38,767 nt of DNA from JANLTP01 sp031363055 (GTDB lineage Bacteria; Pseudomonadota; Gammaproteobacteria; Burkholderiales; Burkholderiaceae_E): positions 1 to 38,767 of the forward strand of contig JANLTP010000025.1 in assembly GCA_031363055.1 (NCBI GenBank), written 5' to 3'. The notes beneath the pieces are model-generated. The model saw only the letters and a list, made by a program, of their open reading frames with translations. It did no database searches and had not been told where the DNA came from. The position numbers were made by a program, and so were the translations under genes. Below, piece after piece: positions 23,901 to 31,352 of the stretch; the first letter of the stretch is position 1; the number at the start of each line of letters is the position of its first letter.

Positions 23901-23990
23901 GTCCTTAAGCAGTGTTAAGGCGTTCCTAAACGTTCCTAAAAGTTGCTAAACCTTCCTATACGTTCCTTAGCGTTTTCAAGCGCTCCTAAG
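23901..23990 (-). promoter_or_regulatory. Phased decamer array F (longest), upstream of Bug receptor
   Basis: GTCCTTAAGC, then units mostly of the form CGTTCCTAAA on the plus strand. Unit positions (TAA or variant) are 23906, 23916, 23927, 23937, 23947, 23957, 23967, 23977 and 23987: 10-11 and then six exact 10-bp steps. Units at 23957, 23967 and 23977 are weaker (TATA, TTAG, CAAG). The proximal box is 94 bp from the receptor ATG. The distal end overlaps the stop of the HipA-like gene. Confidence 0.78.
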
Positions 23991-25104
23991 TTTTGAGCAG
24001 AGCCGAACGCTGCGTCAGCAGTCGAGGCCCGTCGATGGTACGTGAAGGCTGCGCAATATCCTTGGGCACCACACCAACGCGCTTGAAGTGCAACTGCCAC
24101 CCGCCGACGATTTGTGCGATCTGCGCCGCAATGGCTCGCGCTTTGGGTCGGGTCAATCGGAACGCTGATGCCTCCGAACAGGCGTTTTCCACGCTGAATT
24201 CGGCGCCGCGATTACCAACTCGAAATTGCTGATAGCCCAGGCCAAGGCCACTGGGTAACACATCGAAGGCCGGTGCCAACTCGTACAGGCCTTCGGCGTT
24301 GAGCGCAACCCGCGCCGATAACGCGTGCCGACGCTTTACGCCAACCCGATCAAACCGCTTAACGAGTAAGGCATGACACTTTTGTTGCGCCTGTGTAAAG
24401 CTCAGTAACCGGGTATCGCAACTGTTAATGCCGACGCGTCTTGCCAGTGTCATTGCGGCATGTTCAACGGCGGGGCTGTCAAGCGTATCACCGTGTTCGG
24501 CGAATTTGATCACCCAAGCTCGCTTTCCGAAGGCGACCAGGGCCTTGGGTCGCGCACCACCCAAGGTAGCGCCGGGAGCAATCAGCCGCATCTGATGTTG
24601 AGCGATCGGTTGACGATTTTCAATGGCACGCACCAATCGGAAGATTGCCGGTACATCGTCAATCGTCGGCAGGGCGTTGGTCTCGAAGGGCAAATAGTGT
24701 TCTGAATCGAGCGAAACGCCGAGCGCGCCAAATCGTTCGTCGCCGGCATAGAACAAATAGTCCAGGGTGCTCAAACGGGGCTGGTTCAGCAGGTGGCGAC
24801 TCACCCGTTCGCCCCAGTGGTCGGGTCGTGCATCATCGACCGCGCCAACCGCACTGTCACGCTCGGTGGGTATTCTCTCGCCGGGTTGAAGGGGCAGGTC
24901 TTCGCTCAACGCAAATCCGTTGGTCAACCAACCGGGCGCATAGGTTAGCGACACGCCGTTGGCTTGCGTGCCAGTCGCGGCCAACAGTCGCAGCGTTCCG
25001 ACGAGTCGTTTCTGGGCAGGATTTGCAAGCGACCAGAGGTACAGCACATTGCGCATGCCCAATCCGTTGGCAGCGGGCACTGCCAAGTGAACATCAACCG
25101 TCAT
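23986..25104 (-). CDS. HipA-like protein with internal deletion of the catalytic core
   Basis: 372 residues; complete relatives are about 430. The N-terminal HipA features are present: LPLQPGERIPTERDSAVGAVDDARPDHWGERV, LDYLFYAGDERFGALGVS, PGATLGGARPKALV (phosphate loop, about 177-190), and WVIKFAEHGD. LLVKRFDRVGVKRRHALSAR (about 246-265) then passes within a few residues to GLYELAPAFDVLPSG (about 272-286). The intervening 60-80 residues, which carry the catalytic NTDDHxxNH motif in HipA kinases, are absent, but the frame is open to a normal C-terminus. Kinase activity should be lost. It overlaps the HTH partner by 11 bp. Confidence 0.82.
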   Translation of the reverse strand: MTVDVHLAVPAANGLGMRNVLYLWSLANPAQKRLVGTLRLLAATGTQANGVSLTYAPGWLTNGFALSEDLPLQPGERIPTERDSAVGAVDDARPDHWGERVSRHLLNQPRLSTLDYLFYAGDERFGALGVSLDSEHYLPFETNALPTIDDVPAIFRLVRAIENRQPIAQHQMRLIAPGATLGGARPKALVAFGKRAWVIKFAEHGDTLDSPAVEHAAMTLARRVGINSCDTRLLSFTQAQQKCHALLVKRFDRVGVKRRHALSARVALNAEGLYELAPAFDVLPSGLGLGYQQFRVGNRGAEFSVENACSEASAFRLTRPKARAIAAQIAQIVGGWQLHFKRVGVVPKDIAQPSRTIDGPRLLTQRSALLKT

Positions 25105-25435
25105 TATTTCTAGCGCCTCTTGCCAATCCGCGTTGCGAAGCTTCCAGAATACTCAATTGCAACGCACCCAGGTCGAGCGCGGGATCGGCCAAAGACGGTA
25201 GCGCGCCGACTCGGCCAATGACCCAAAGCGCGCTCACGTAGATACCAATGCCGACTCCCGGATCTCCAGCTTCCATGCGTTGCACCGTTCGTACCGAAAT
25301 GCCAAGACGCGCCGCCCAGGTGCGCAGTGATTCACGTCGGCGCTTGCGCGCGATCGTCAAATTTTCGCCCAGTAGCAGTAACTGTTGGCGTGCCTGTTGA
25401 GGTAAAAATTCAAGATGGCTTGAGGATTTTGACAT
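25094..25435 (-). CDS. HipB-like HTH antitoxin (partner of deleted HipA)
   Basis: 113 residues. The HTH region is LLLLGENLTIARKRRRESLRTWAARLGISVRTVQRMEAGDPGVGIGIYVSALWVIG. The gene overlaps the HipA-like start by 11 bp. A dyad with 9-bp arms straddles the region just upstream of the ATG (25437-25479). It looks intact, so autorepression may persist although the kinase is probably dead. Confidence 0.87.
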   Translation of the reverse strand: MSKSSSHLEFLPQQARQQLLLLGENLTIARKRRRESLRTWAARLGISVRTVQRMEAGDPGVGIGIYVSALWVIGRVGALPSLADPALDLGALQLSILEASQRGLARGARNNDG

Positions 25436-25436
25436 T

Positions 25437-25479
25437 CCATTAAATATAACATTACCTGGTTATTTGTACCATTTAATGG
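25437..25479. promoter_or_regulatory. Nested dyad upstream of HipB-like gene, likely operator
   Basis: CCATTAAAT (25437-25445) and its complement (25471-25479) flank an inner ATAAC/GTTAT pair. The dyad begins two bases before the ATG of the minus-strand HTH gene, a typical place for autorepression. Confidence 0.6.
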
Positions 25480-25534
25480 CAGAATCATTCACCGTCAATC
25501 CTATCTCAGCAGTTCATCCTGGTTTGGCGTTTCG

Positions 25535-25948
25535 TTAGCCGCTCGTCGCAGCCAGGTAAGCGGCTCTGGTCGCCACCATCATTGACGGATGCAGCGTACC
25601 GAGTTTGGGAGTTTGGCCGTGTGCGGCCTTCGGCGGCACTTTGAAGAAGCGGTCTGTCCACGGTAAATCGACGATCTGCCGGAAGTTGAACTTGGTGTCG
25701 AATGAAAGCCCTGCCAGGTTGAACGCTACCGGATTCAGCGATTTTCGAATCGCAAACTCGCCAGACATTAATCTATTCAAACGCTGCGAGGTACCGTAGA
25801 CCACCGCCACTTCGACGCCATCATCTTTAAATGTTACCCGCACGACCAGTGCCGGTCTCGGCTTCGGCCCGAGGTCAAGGCCAGGCAACTCTGGAAAGTG
25901 ACACCACACTATGTCGCCAACAATGGGTGGAAACCGGGGACTGGCCAT
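25535..25948 (-). CDS. MazF/PemK-like toxin
   Basis: 137 residues. The N-terminus, FPPIVGDIVWCHFPELPGLDLGPKPRPALVVRV, is the conserved PemK/MazF strand-loop, followed by VEVAVVYGTSQRLN. The C-terminal half is longer than compact MazF proteins but fits the broader family. A predicted sequence-specific mRNA endoribonuclease. Its start overlaps the antitoxin stop by one base (TAATG). Confidence 0.8.
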   Translation of the reverse strand: MASPRFPPIVGDIVWCHFPELPGLDLGPKPRPALVVRVTFKDDGVEVAVVYGTSQRLNRLMSGEFAIRKSLNPVAFNLAGLSFDTKFNFRQIVDLPWTDRFFKVPPKAAHGQTPKLGTLHPSMMVATRAAYLAATSG

Positions 25949-26223
25949 TAAAAGAGACTCTTGACGTCCCGCACCTTGCCTTTCGGCAATGATTGTTTGG
26001 CTTCGCGCCGAACGATCGACAATTCGCGGCCGGTCAGCGGACCAGCATCTTGTTCATAAGTCGGCAACAACTCTTGTGCCAACTTTGACAGCGCCAAGTG
26101 CACCACCGCCGTCTCCGAAGCGTCCAATTCGGCAGCCAGCGCCCTGACTGTGTCGCGCGTAACGCCAAATTGCGTGTCCTTGGCGCGAAACTTCAACAGG
26201 ATTGAATCCTGGTTCGTGGTCAT
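25948..26223 (-). CDS. Antitoxin of the MazF/PemK-like module
   Basis: 91 residues, upstream of and coupled to the toxin gene. The sequence LKFRAKDTQFGVTRDTVRALAAELDASETAVVHLALSKLAQELLP suggests an RHH-like fold, with a C-terminal toxin-binding tail (LSIVRREAKQSLPKGKVRDVKSLF). The family assignment is weaker than for the toxin. The upstream sequence is AT-rich with overlapping TATATA tracts (26246-26271), suitable for a promoter/operator. Confidence 0.75.
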   Translation of the reverse strand: MTTNQDSILLKFRAKDTQFGVTRDTVRALAAELDASETAVVHLALSKLAQELLPTYEQDAGPLTGRELSIVRREAKQSLPKGKVRDVKSLF

Positions 26224-26492
26224 CCAATTACTCCTTGATTCCGATTTATAATATATATAAAGACTATATACTTATTGGAGTTCACGCAAGTCTTGGTCGG
26301 TGATGCGGTTACGATACCTAACGCCACAAAATCGTAGATGTAATCACTCCGACTACCTCCTGGACAACGGCGCGCCTTCGGCGTTTGTCACGTTCAGCCA
26401 GTTGATCCCATTGATCCAGATACTGAGTAAAATCGCGGTTCGCGGCATCGGCTCCGACACCGCTGGCGTCCACTCTTCAGGTCCCCTCGCCC

Positions 26493-29084
26493 ATGAACAA
26501 GCTTTACCGCAAACGGCTGCCTGGCAGCGCCCTCGATTACTTCGATGCCCGCCAGGCGATCAACGACATCAAGCCAGGCGCTTGGGATCAACTGTCTTAC
26601 ACCGCTCGCGTGCATGCAGAAAACCTGGTGCGCCGCTGTGATCCGGCGATGTTGACTGATTACCTGAGTCAGATCATCGAGCGCAAGCGCGATCGTGACT
26701 TTCCGTGGTTTCCGGCGCGCGTGGTCTGTCACGACATCCTTGGACAAACCGCGTTGGTCGATCTGGCCGGCTTGCGCGATGCCATTTCAGAACAGGGCGG
26801 CGATCCGGCCCAAGTCAACCCGGTGGTGCCGGTGCAGCTCATTGTCGACCATTCACTGGCGGTCGAATGCGGTGGTTTCGATCCGCAGGCGTTTGAAAAA
26901 AATCGCGCGATCGAAGATCGGCGCAATGAGGACCGCTTTCACTTCATCAACTGGACCAAGCTCGCCTTCAAGAACGTCGAGGTGATTCCGGCCGGCAACG
27001 GCATCATGCATCAGATCAATCTGGAGAAAATGTCGCCGGTTATTTACACGCTCGACGGCGTTGCTTTCCCGGACACCCTGGTGGGCACTGATAGCCATAC
27101 GCCGCATGTCGATGCGTTGGGCGTCATCGCTGTCGGTGTCGGCGGCCTCGAAGCCGAGAACGTCATGCTGGGGCGCGCCTCCTGGATGCGCTTGCCCGAG
27201 ATCGTCGGCGTTGAACTCTCGGGCAAACCTCAGCCCGGTATCACGGCGACCGATGTGGTGTTGGCCATGACCGAGTTCCTGCGGCAATCGAAGGTGGTCG
27301 GCGCCTATCTTGAATTTCGCGGCGTTGGCGCTTCGGCCTTGACTCTTGGCGATCGCGCCACGATCTCGAACATGGCGCCGGAATATGGCGCCACCGCCGC
27401 CATGTTCTTCATTGATCAACAGACCATCGACTACCTGCGGCTCACTGGCCGCTCCGACGAGCAGATCAAGCTGGTCGAGATCTATGCAAAACACGTCGGT
27501 CTTTGGGCTGACAGTCTGGCCGGCGCGCAGTATGAACGCAGCCTGAAGTTCGATCTGTCCAGTGTCGTGCGCAACATGGCCGGACCGTCGAATCCGCATG
27601 CACGGGTAGCGACTTCGGAGCTGACCGCCAAGGGCATTGCAGGCCCGTGGGCGCAACCGGTTGACGGGCTGATGCCCGATGGCGCGGTCATCATCGCCGC
27701 GATCACGAGCTGCACCAATACCAGCAACCCACGCAACGTGATTGCAGCAGGCCTGATGGCGCGCAACGCCAATCGCCTGGGCCTCACGCGCAAGCCCTGG
27801 GTCAAATCGTCGCTCGCCCCGGGCTCGAAAACCGTCGCGCTCTATCTGGAAGAAGCCGGGCTCATGCGCGAACTCGAGCAACTGGGCTTTGGCATCGTCG
27901 GCTTCGCCTGCACGACCTGCAATGGCATGTCCGGTGCGCTCGATCCGCACATTCAGCAAGAGATCATCGAGCGCGATCTATATGCGACGGCTGTGCTCTC
28001 GGGCAACCGTAATTTTGATGGCCGTATTCATCCGTACGCAAAACAAGCGTTCCTGGCCTCACCACCGCTGGTGGTCGCTTACGCGATCGCCGGTACGGTG
28101 CGCTTCGACATTGAACGAGACTCGTTCGGCACCAGCAGCGATGGCAAGCCAATCCTGCTCAAGGACCTCTGGCCCAGCGACGCCGAGATTGACGCCATCG
28201 TTCGCTCGGCCGTGAAGCCGCAGCAGTTTCGCGATGTCTACATTCCGATGTTCGAGCAGCGCGCAGCGAGCAACGAGTCGGTCGCCCCCTTGTATGCCTG
28301 GCGCGCACAAAGCACCTACATTCGTCGCCCGCCGTATTGGGAGGGAGCGCTGGCCGGTGCGCGAACCCTCGCTGGCATGCGGCCGCTGGCCGTGCTCGGC
28401 GATAACATCACCACGGACCACCTGTCGCCATCGAATGCGATCATGCTCGACAGCGCGGCCGGTGAATACCTGGCCAAGATGGGCCTGCCTGAGGAAGACT
28501 TCAATTCCTATGCAACCCATCGCGGCGATCACCTGACCACACAGCGTGCAACCTTCGCCAACCCGATGCTGGTCAACGAGATGGCCGTAGTCGATGGCAA
28601 GCTGAAAAAAGGATCGCTGGCCCGCATCGAGCCTGACGGCAAGATCGCCCGCATGTGGGAGGCGATCGAGATCTATATGACGCGCAAACAACCGCTGATT
28701 ATCATCGCCGGTGCCGACTATGGCCAAGGCTCGTCGCGCGACTGGGCCGCCAAAGGGGTGCGCCTGGCGGGAGTCGAAGCGATTGCGGCTGAGGGCTTCG
28801 AGCGCATTCACCGTACCAACCTGATTGGCATGGGTGTACTGCCGCTTGAGTTCAAACCGGGCATCAATCGCAAGACCTTGGCCATCGACGGCACCGAGAC
28901 GTTTGATGTCATCGGCACCCGCAAACCCAGGGCCGACCTGACGCTGGTGGTTCATCGAACCAATGGCGAGCGCATCGAAGTGGTCGTGACCTGCCGGCTC
29001 GATACCGCTGAAGAAGTATCGATCTACGATGCTGGTGGTGTGCTGCAACGCTTTGCGCAGGACTTTCTGGAGCTGCACTCATGA
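26493..29084 (+). CDS. acnD: 2-methylcitrate dehydratase (Fe/S-dependent), AcnD
   Basis: 863 residues of the aconitase superfamily, AcnD type: LPGSALDYFDARQAINDIKPGAWDQLSYTARVHAENLVRRCDP, DFPWFPARVVCHDILGQTALVDLAGLRDA, QLIVDHSLAVECGGFD. The [4Fe-4S] ligands are Cys407 (AITSCTNTSNP) and Cys473/Cys476 (ACTTCNGMSG). The C-terminal swivel domain has GADYGQGSSRDWAAKG. It dehydrates 2-methylcitrate in propionate catabolism and needs PrpF, encoded immediately downstream with a four-base overlap. prpB and prpC are not in the window. There is no strong ribosome site. Confidence 0.93.
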   Translation: MNKLYRKRLPGSALDYFDARQAINDIKPGAWDQLSYTARVHAENLVRRCDPAMLTDYLSQIIERKRDRDFPWFPARVVCHDILGQTALVDLAGLRDAISEQGGDPAQVNPVVPVQLIVDHSLAVECGGFDPQAFEKNRAIEDRRNEDRFHFINWTKLAFKNVEVIPAGNGIMHQINLEKMSPVIYTLDGVAFPDTLVGTDSHTPHVDALGVIAVGVGGLEAENVMLGRASWMRLPEIVGVELSGKPQPGITATDVVLAMTEFLRQSKVVGAYLEFRGVGASALTLGDRATISNMAPEYGATAAMFFIDQQTIDYLRLTGRSDEQIKLVEIYAKHVGLWADSLAGAQYERSLKFDLSSVVRNMAGPSNPHARVATSELTAKGIAGPWAQPVDGLMPDGAVIIAAITSCTNTSNPRNVIAAGLMARNANRLGLTRKPWVKSSLAPGSKTVALYLEEAGLMRELEQLGFGIVGFACTTCNGMSGALDPHIQQEIIERDLYATAVLSGNRNFDGRIHPYAKQAFLASPPLVVAYAIAGTVRFDIERDSFGTSSDGKPILLKDLWPSDAEIDAIVRSAVKPQQFRDVYIPMFEQRAASNESVAPLYAWRAQSTYIRRPPYWEGALAGARTLAGMRPLAVLGDNITTDHLSPSNAIMLDSAAGEYLAKMGLPEEDFNSYATHRGDHLTTQRATFANPMLVNEMAVVDGKLKKGSLARIEPDGKIARMWEAIEIYMTRKQPLIIIAGADYGQGSSRDWAAKGVRLAGVEAIAAEGFERIHRTNLIGMGVLPLEFKPGINRKTLAIDGTETFDVIGTRKPRADLTLVVHRTNGERIEVVVTCRLDTAEEVSIYDAGGVLQRFAQDFLELHS

Positions 29085-30265
29085 CTCTAGCGCCACAAAT
29101 CAAGATTACCGCCACCTACATGCGAGGCGGCACCAGTAAAGGGGTGTTTTTTCGCCTGCAGGATCTGCCGACCGAATGCCAGGTAGCCGGACCCGCTCGC
29201 GACCAATTGCTGTTGCGCGTGATCGGCAGCCCCGACCCTTATGGCAAGCAGATTGACGGCATGGGCGCGGCGACCTCGAGCACCAGCAAGACGGTGATTC
29301 TCACCAAGAGCAGCCGGCCAGATCACGATGTCGACTATTTGTTCGGTCAGGTTTCGATCGATCAGCCGTTTGTCGATTGGAGCGGCAATTGCGGTAACCT
29401 GTCCGCTGCGGTCGGTCCGTTTGCGATCAGTAACGGCCTGGTCGACGCGAGTCGCGTCCCCCGCGACGGTGTGGCGATCGTGCGTATCTGGCAGGCGAAC
29501 ATCGGCAAGACCATCATCTCGCATGTGCCGATGACCGACGGCCAAGTGCAGGAGACCGGCGACTTTGAACTCGACGGCGTGACCTTTGCAGCGGCCGAAG
29601 TGCAGCTTGAATTCATGGACCCCGCCGCCGACGAAGACGGTGCTGGCGGCGCCATGTTTCCGACCGGTAACCTGGTCGATAAGCTTGAGGTACCGGGCAT
29701 TGGCGTGTTGCAGGCAACCATGATCAACGCCGGCATACCAACGATCTTCATCAATGCCGGGGCGATCGGCTACCAGGGTACGGAGTTGCAGGACGACATC
29801 AACGGCGACACCAAGGCGCTGGCGATGTTCGAGACGATACGTGCGTACGGCGCGATACGCATGGGTCTCATCAAGGATCTGTCCGAGGCCGCAACCCGTC
29901 AGCACACACCGAAAGTGGCGTTCGTCGCCAAGCCGCGTGACTATGTTTCGTCGAGCGGCAAACAGGTCACGACCAAGGACGTCGATCTGTTGGTCCGCGC
30001 GCTTTCGATGGGTAAGTTACATCACGCGATGATGGGTACGGCGGCAGTAGCGATCGGTACGGCGGCGGCGATTCCCGGCACCTTGGTCAACCTCGCTGCC
30101 GGCGGCGGCAATCGCACCGCTGTCCGCTTCGGGCATCCGTCGGGCACCTTGCGCGTTGGCGCCGAGGCGACACAGAAGGACGGCCAATGGGTCGTCACGA
30201 AAGTGATCATGAGTCGCAGCGCCCGGGTGTTGATGGAGGGCTGGATTCGGGTGCCGAAGTCGTAG
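29081..30265 (+). CDS. prpF: 2-methylaconitate cis-trans isomerase, PrpF
   Basis: 394 residues. The PrpF signature is clear: IKITATYMRGGTSKGVFFRLQDLP, GSPDPYGKQIDGMGAATSSTSKTVILTKSS, FVDWSGNCGNLSAAVGPFAI, and FMDPAADEDGAGGAMFPTGN. It isomerises the 2-methylaconitate made by AcnD, completing the AcnD-dependent route to 2-methylisocitrate. ATGA overlap with acnD indicates coupled translation. The gene converges on the TAXI receptor gene with only 25 bp between, and no clear terminator is visible there. Confidence 0.94.
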   Translation: MTLAPQIKITATYMRGGTSKGVFFRLQDLPTECQVAGPARDQLLLRVIGSPDPYGKQIDGMGAATSSTSKTVILTKSSRPDHDVDYLFGQVSIDQPFVDWSGNCGNLSAAVGPFAISNGLVDASRVPRDGVAIVRIWQANIGKTIISHVPMTDGQVQETGDFELDGVTFAAAEVQLEFMDPAADEDGAGGAMFPTGNLVDKLEVPGIGVLQATMINAGIPTIFINAGAIGYQGTELQDDINGDTKALAMFETIRAYGAIRMGLIKDLSEAATRQHTPKVAFVAKPRDYVSSSGKQVTTKDVDLLVRALSMGKLHHAMMGTAAVAIGTAAAIPGTLVNLAAGGGNRTAVRFGHPSGTLRVGAEATQKDGQWVVTKVIMSRSARVLMEGWIRVPKS

Positions 30266-30290
30266 TAGTTCCACGTAACCTTGCCCGACC

Positions 30291-31352
30291 CTATTTACAC
30301 AAAGCCAGCACCCGTTCCTGCTGACTACAACTGCGCGAAGCGGGTACCGGCGCCACTGCCGGTTTGCGGGCAACGCAGGCCGATAGAACCTTCGAAGTCG
30401 GTGCAAAATAGGCCCAGCCGCGACCAAGCGGCGGCATCTCGAGCTTGACCTCACGCCACTTCGGATGACCCTCGGCCTGCAGCTTCGGGAAGTTCGTGCA
30501 CAGCGATCGCGCGAACGCACTCAGATAAGCCACGGGCGTCGCTTTTTCATAGTCGTAGGTGACGAGAAACGCCTTGACGGTCAGCGATGGCAGATCCTCG
30601 GTCAACAGGTTCGGATAGCTGCTGGCCTTGACCGTCGCCGGGAAATAAGTCTTGAGCGCCGTCTGTATTGACGCTTCCTTCGGGTCAATCTTGAGCATCC
30701 GGATGAGGCCGCGTGCTTCGGCCTTCATATCGGCCAGCACCTTGGCAGGTTGGCCCGCCACAATCGCGACCACGTCGACAGTCTTATCCGAAACCAGCTT
30801 CGCCAAGCCGTCTTCGTTTGACTGAAACTGGATCTTCGCATCGGCCGGCGCCTGGCCGAACATTTGTCGATACAAGGTGGTCGTCGTCAGTGCGGTACCG
30901 CTGCCGATCGGGCCAGCGCTGATCTTCGCATCCTTGATCTCATGCACAAAATTCAAGTTCGAGTCGGCGCGAACAATGAAGTAAATCTCTTCGTCATAAA
31001 GCGGCAAGATAACTCGCAGCGGCTTGATCAAATCACGCGCTTCCTTGTTGCCGCTCGCGGCCTGATCAAGGTAAGCCTGATACACATCCGACTGCACCAG
31101 CGCGAATTTCACGCCGGCCTCGTGCCGCAATCGGCGCACGTTCTCGGTTGAGCCAGCCGAGGGCACTGACTCCAGATTGATTTCGGCTGCCGGGCCGACA
31201 AACTTGGCAAGGTCACGACCGATCTGAATATACGTGCCGCGCTCGGAGCCGGTGACGATCTTGTAGTCGGCAGCGGCCGCGTTGGCGGTACCGTTACCAT
31301 TTCCGGCAAAGACGGCGCAGGCAAGCAACAGGCTGGCGTAAGAAGAGTTCAT
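30291..31352 (-). CDS. TAXI-family TRAP transporter solute receptor
   Basis: 353 residues from ATG 31352, whose ATGA overlaps the stop of the zinc-ribbon gene. Signal peptide: SSYASLLLACAVFAGNGNGTANAA. TAXI features: YKIVTGSERGTYIQIGRDLAKFVG, FALVQSDVYQAYLDQAASG, LRVILPLYDEEIYFIVRADSNLNFVHEIKDAKISAGPIGSGTALTTTTLYRQM, and SNEDGLAKLVSDKTVDVVAIVAGQPAKVL. It likely binds a small carboxylate in the periplasm. The C-terminal extension carries a Cys342/Cys352 pair (CSQQERVLALC) that matches one in the neighbouring zinc-ribbon protein. No TRAP permease is in the window. Confidence 0.86.
   Translation of the reverse strand: MNSSYASLLLACAVFAGNGNGTANAAAADYKIVTGSERGTYIQIGRDLAKFVGPAAEINLESVPSAGSTENVRRLRHEAGVKFALVQSDVYQAYLDQAASGNKEARDLIKPLRVILPLYDEEIYFIVRADSNLNFVHEIKDAKISAGPIGSGTALTTTTLYRQMFGQAPADAKIQFQSNEDGLAKLVSDKTVDVVAIVAGQPAKVLADMKAEARGLIRMLKIDPKEASIQTALKTYFPATVKASSYPNLLTEDLPSLTVKAFLVTYDYEKATPVAYLSAFARSLCTNFPKLQAEGHPKWREVKLEMPPLGRGWAYFAPTSKVLSACVARKPAVAPVPASRSCSQQERVLALCK

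Noticed and set aside
394..23990. The phased arrays as integron attC sites or CRISPR repeats
   Set aside because: Units are 9-11 bp direct repeats with no spacers and no imperfect hairpin with RYYYAAC/GTTRRRY ends; no integrase or cas gene is visible.
26853..27959. Long minus-strand frame opposite acnD
   Set aside because: A shadow of strong acnD codon bias; it has no family features.
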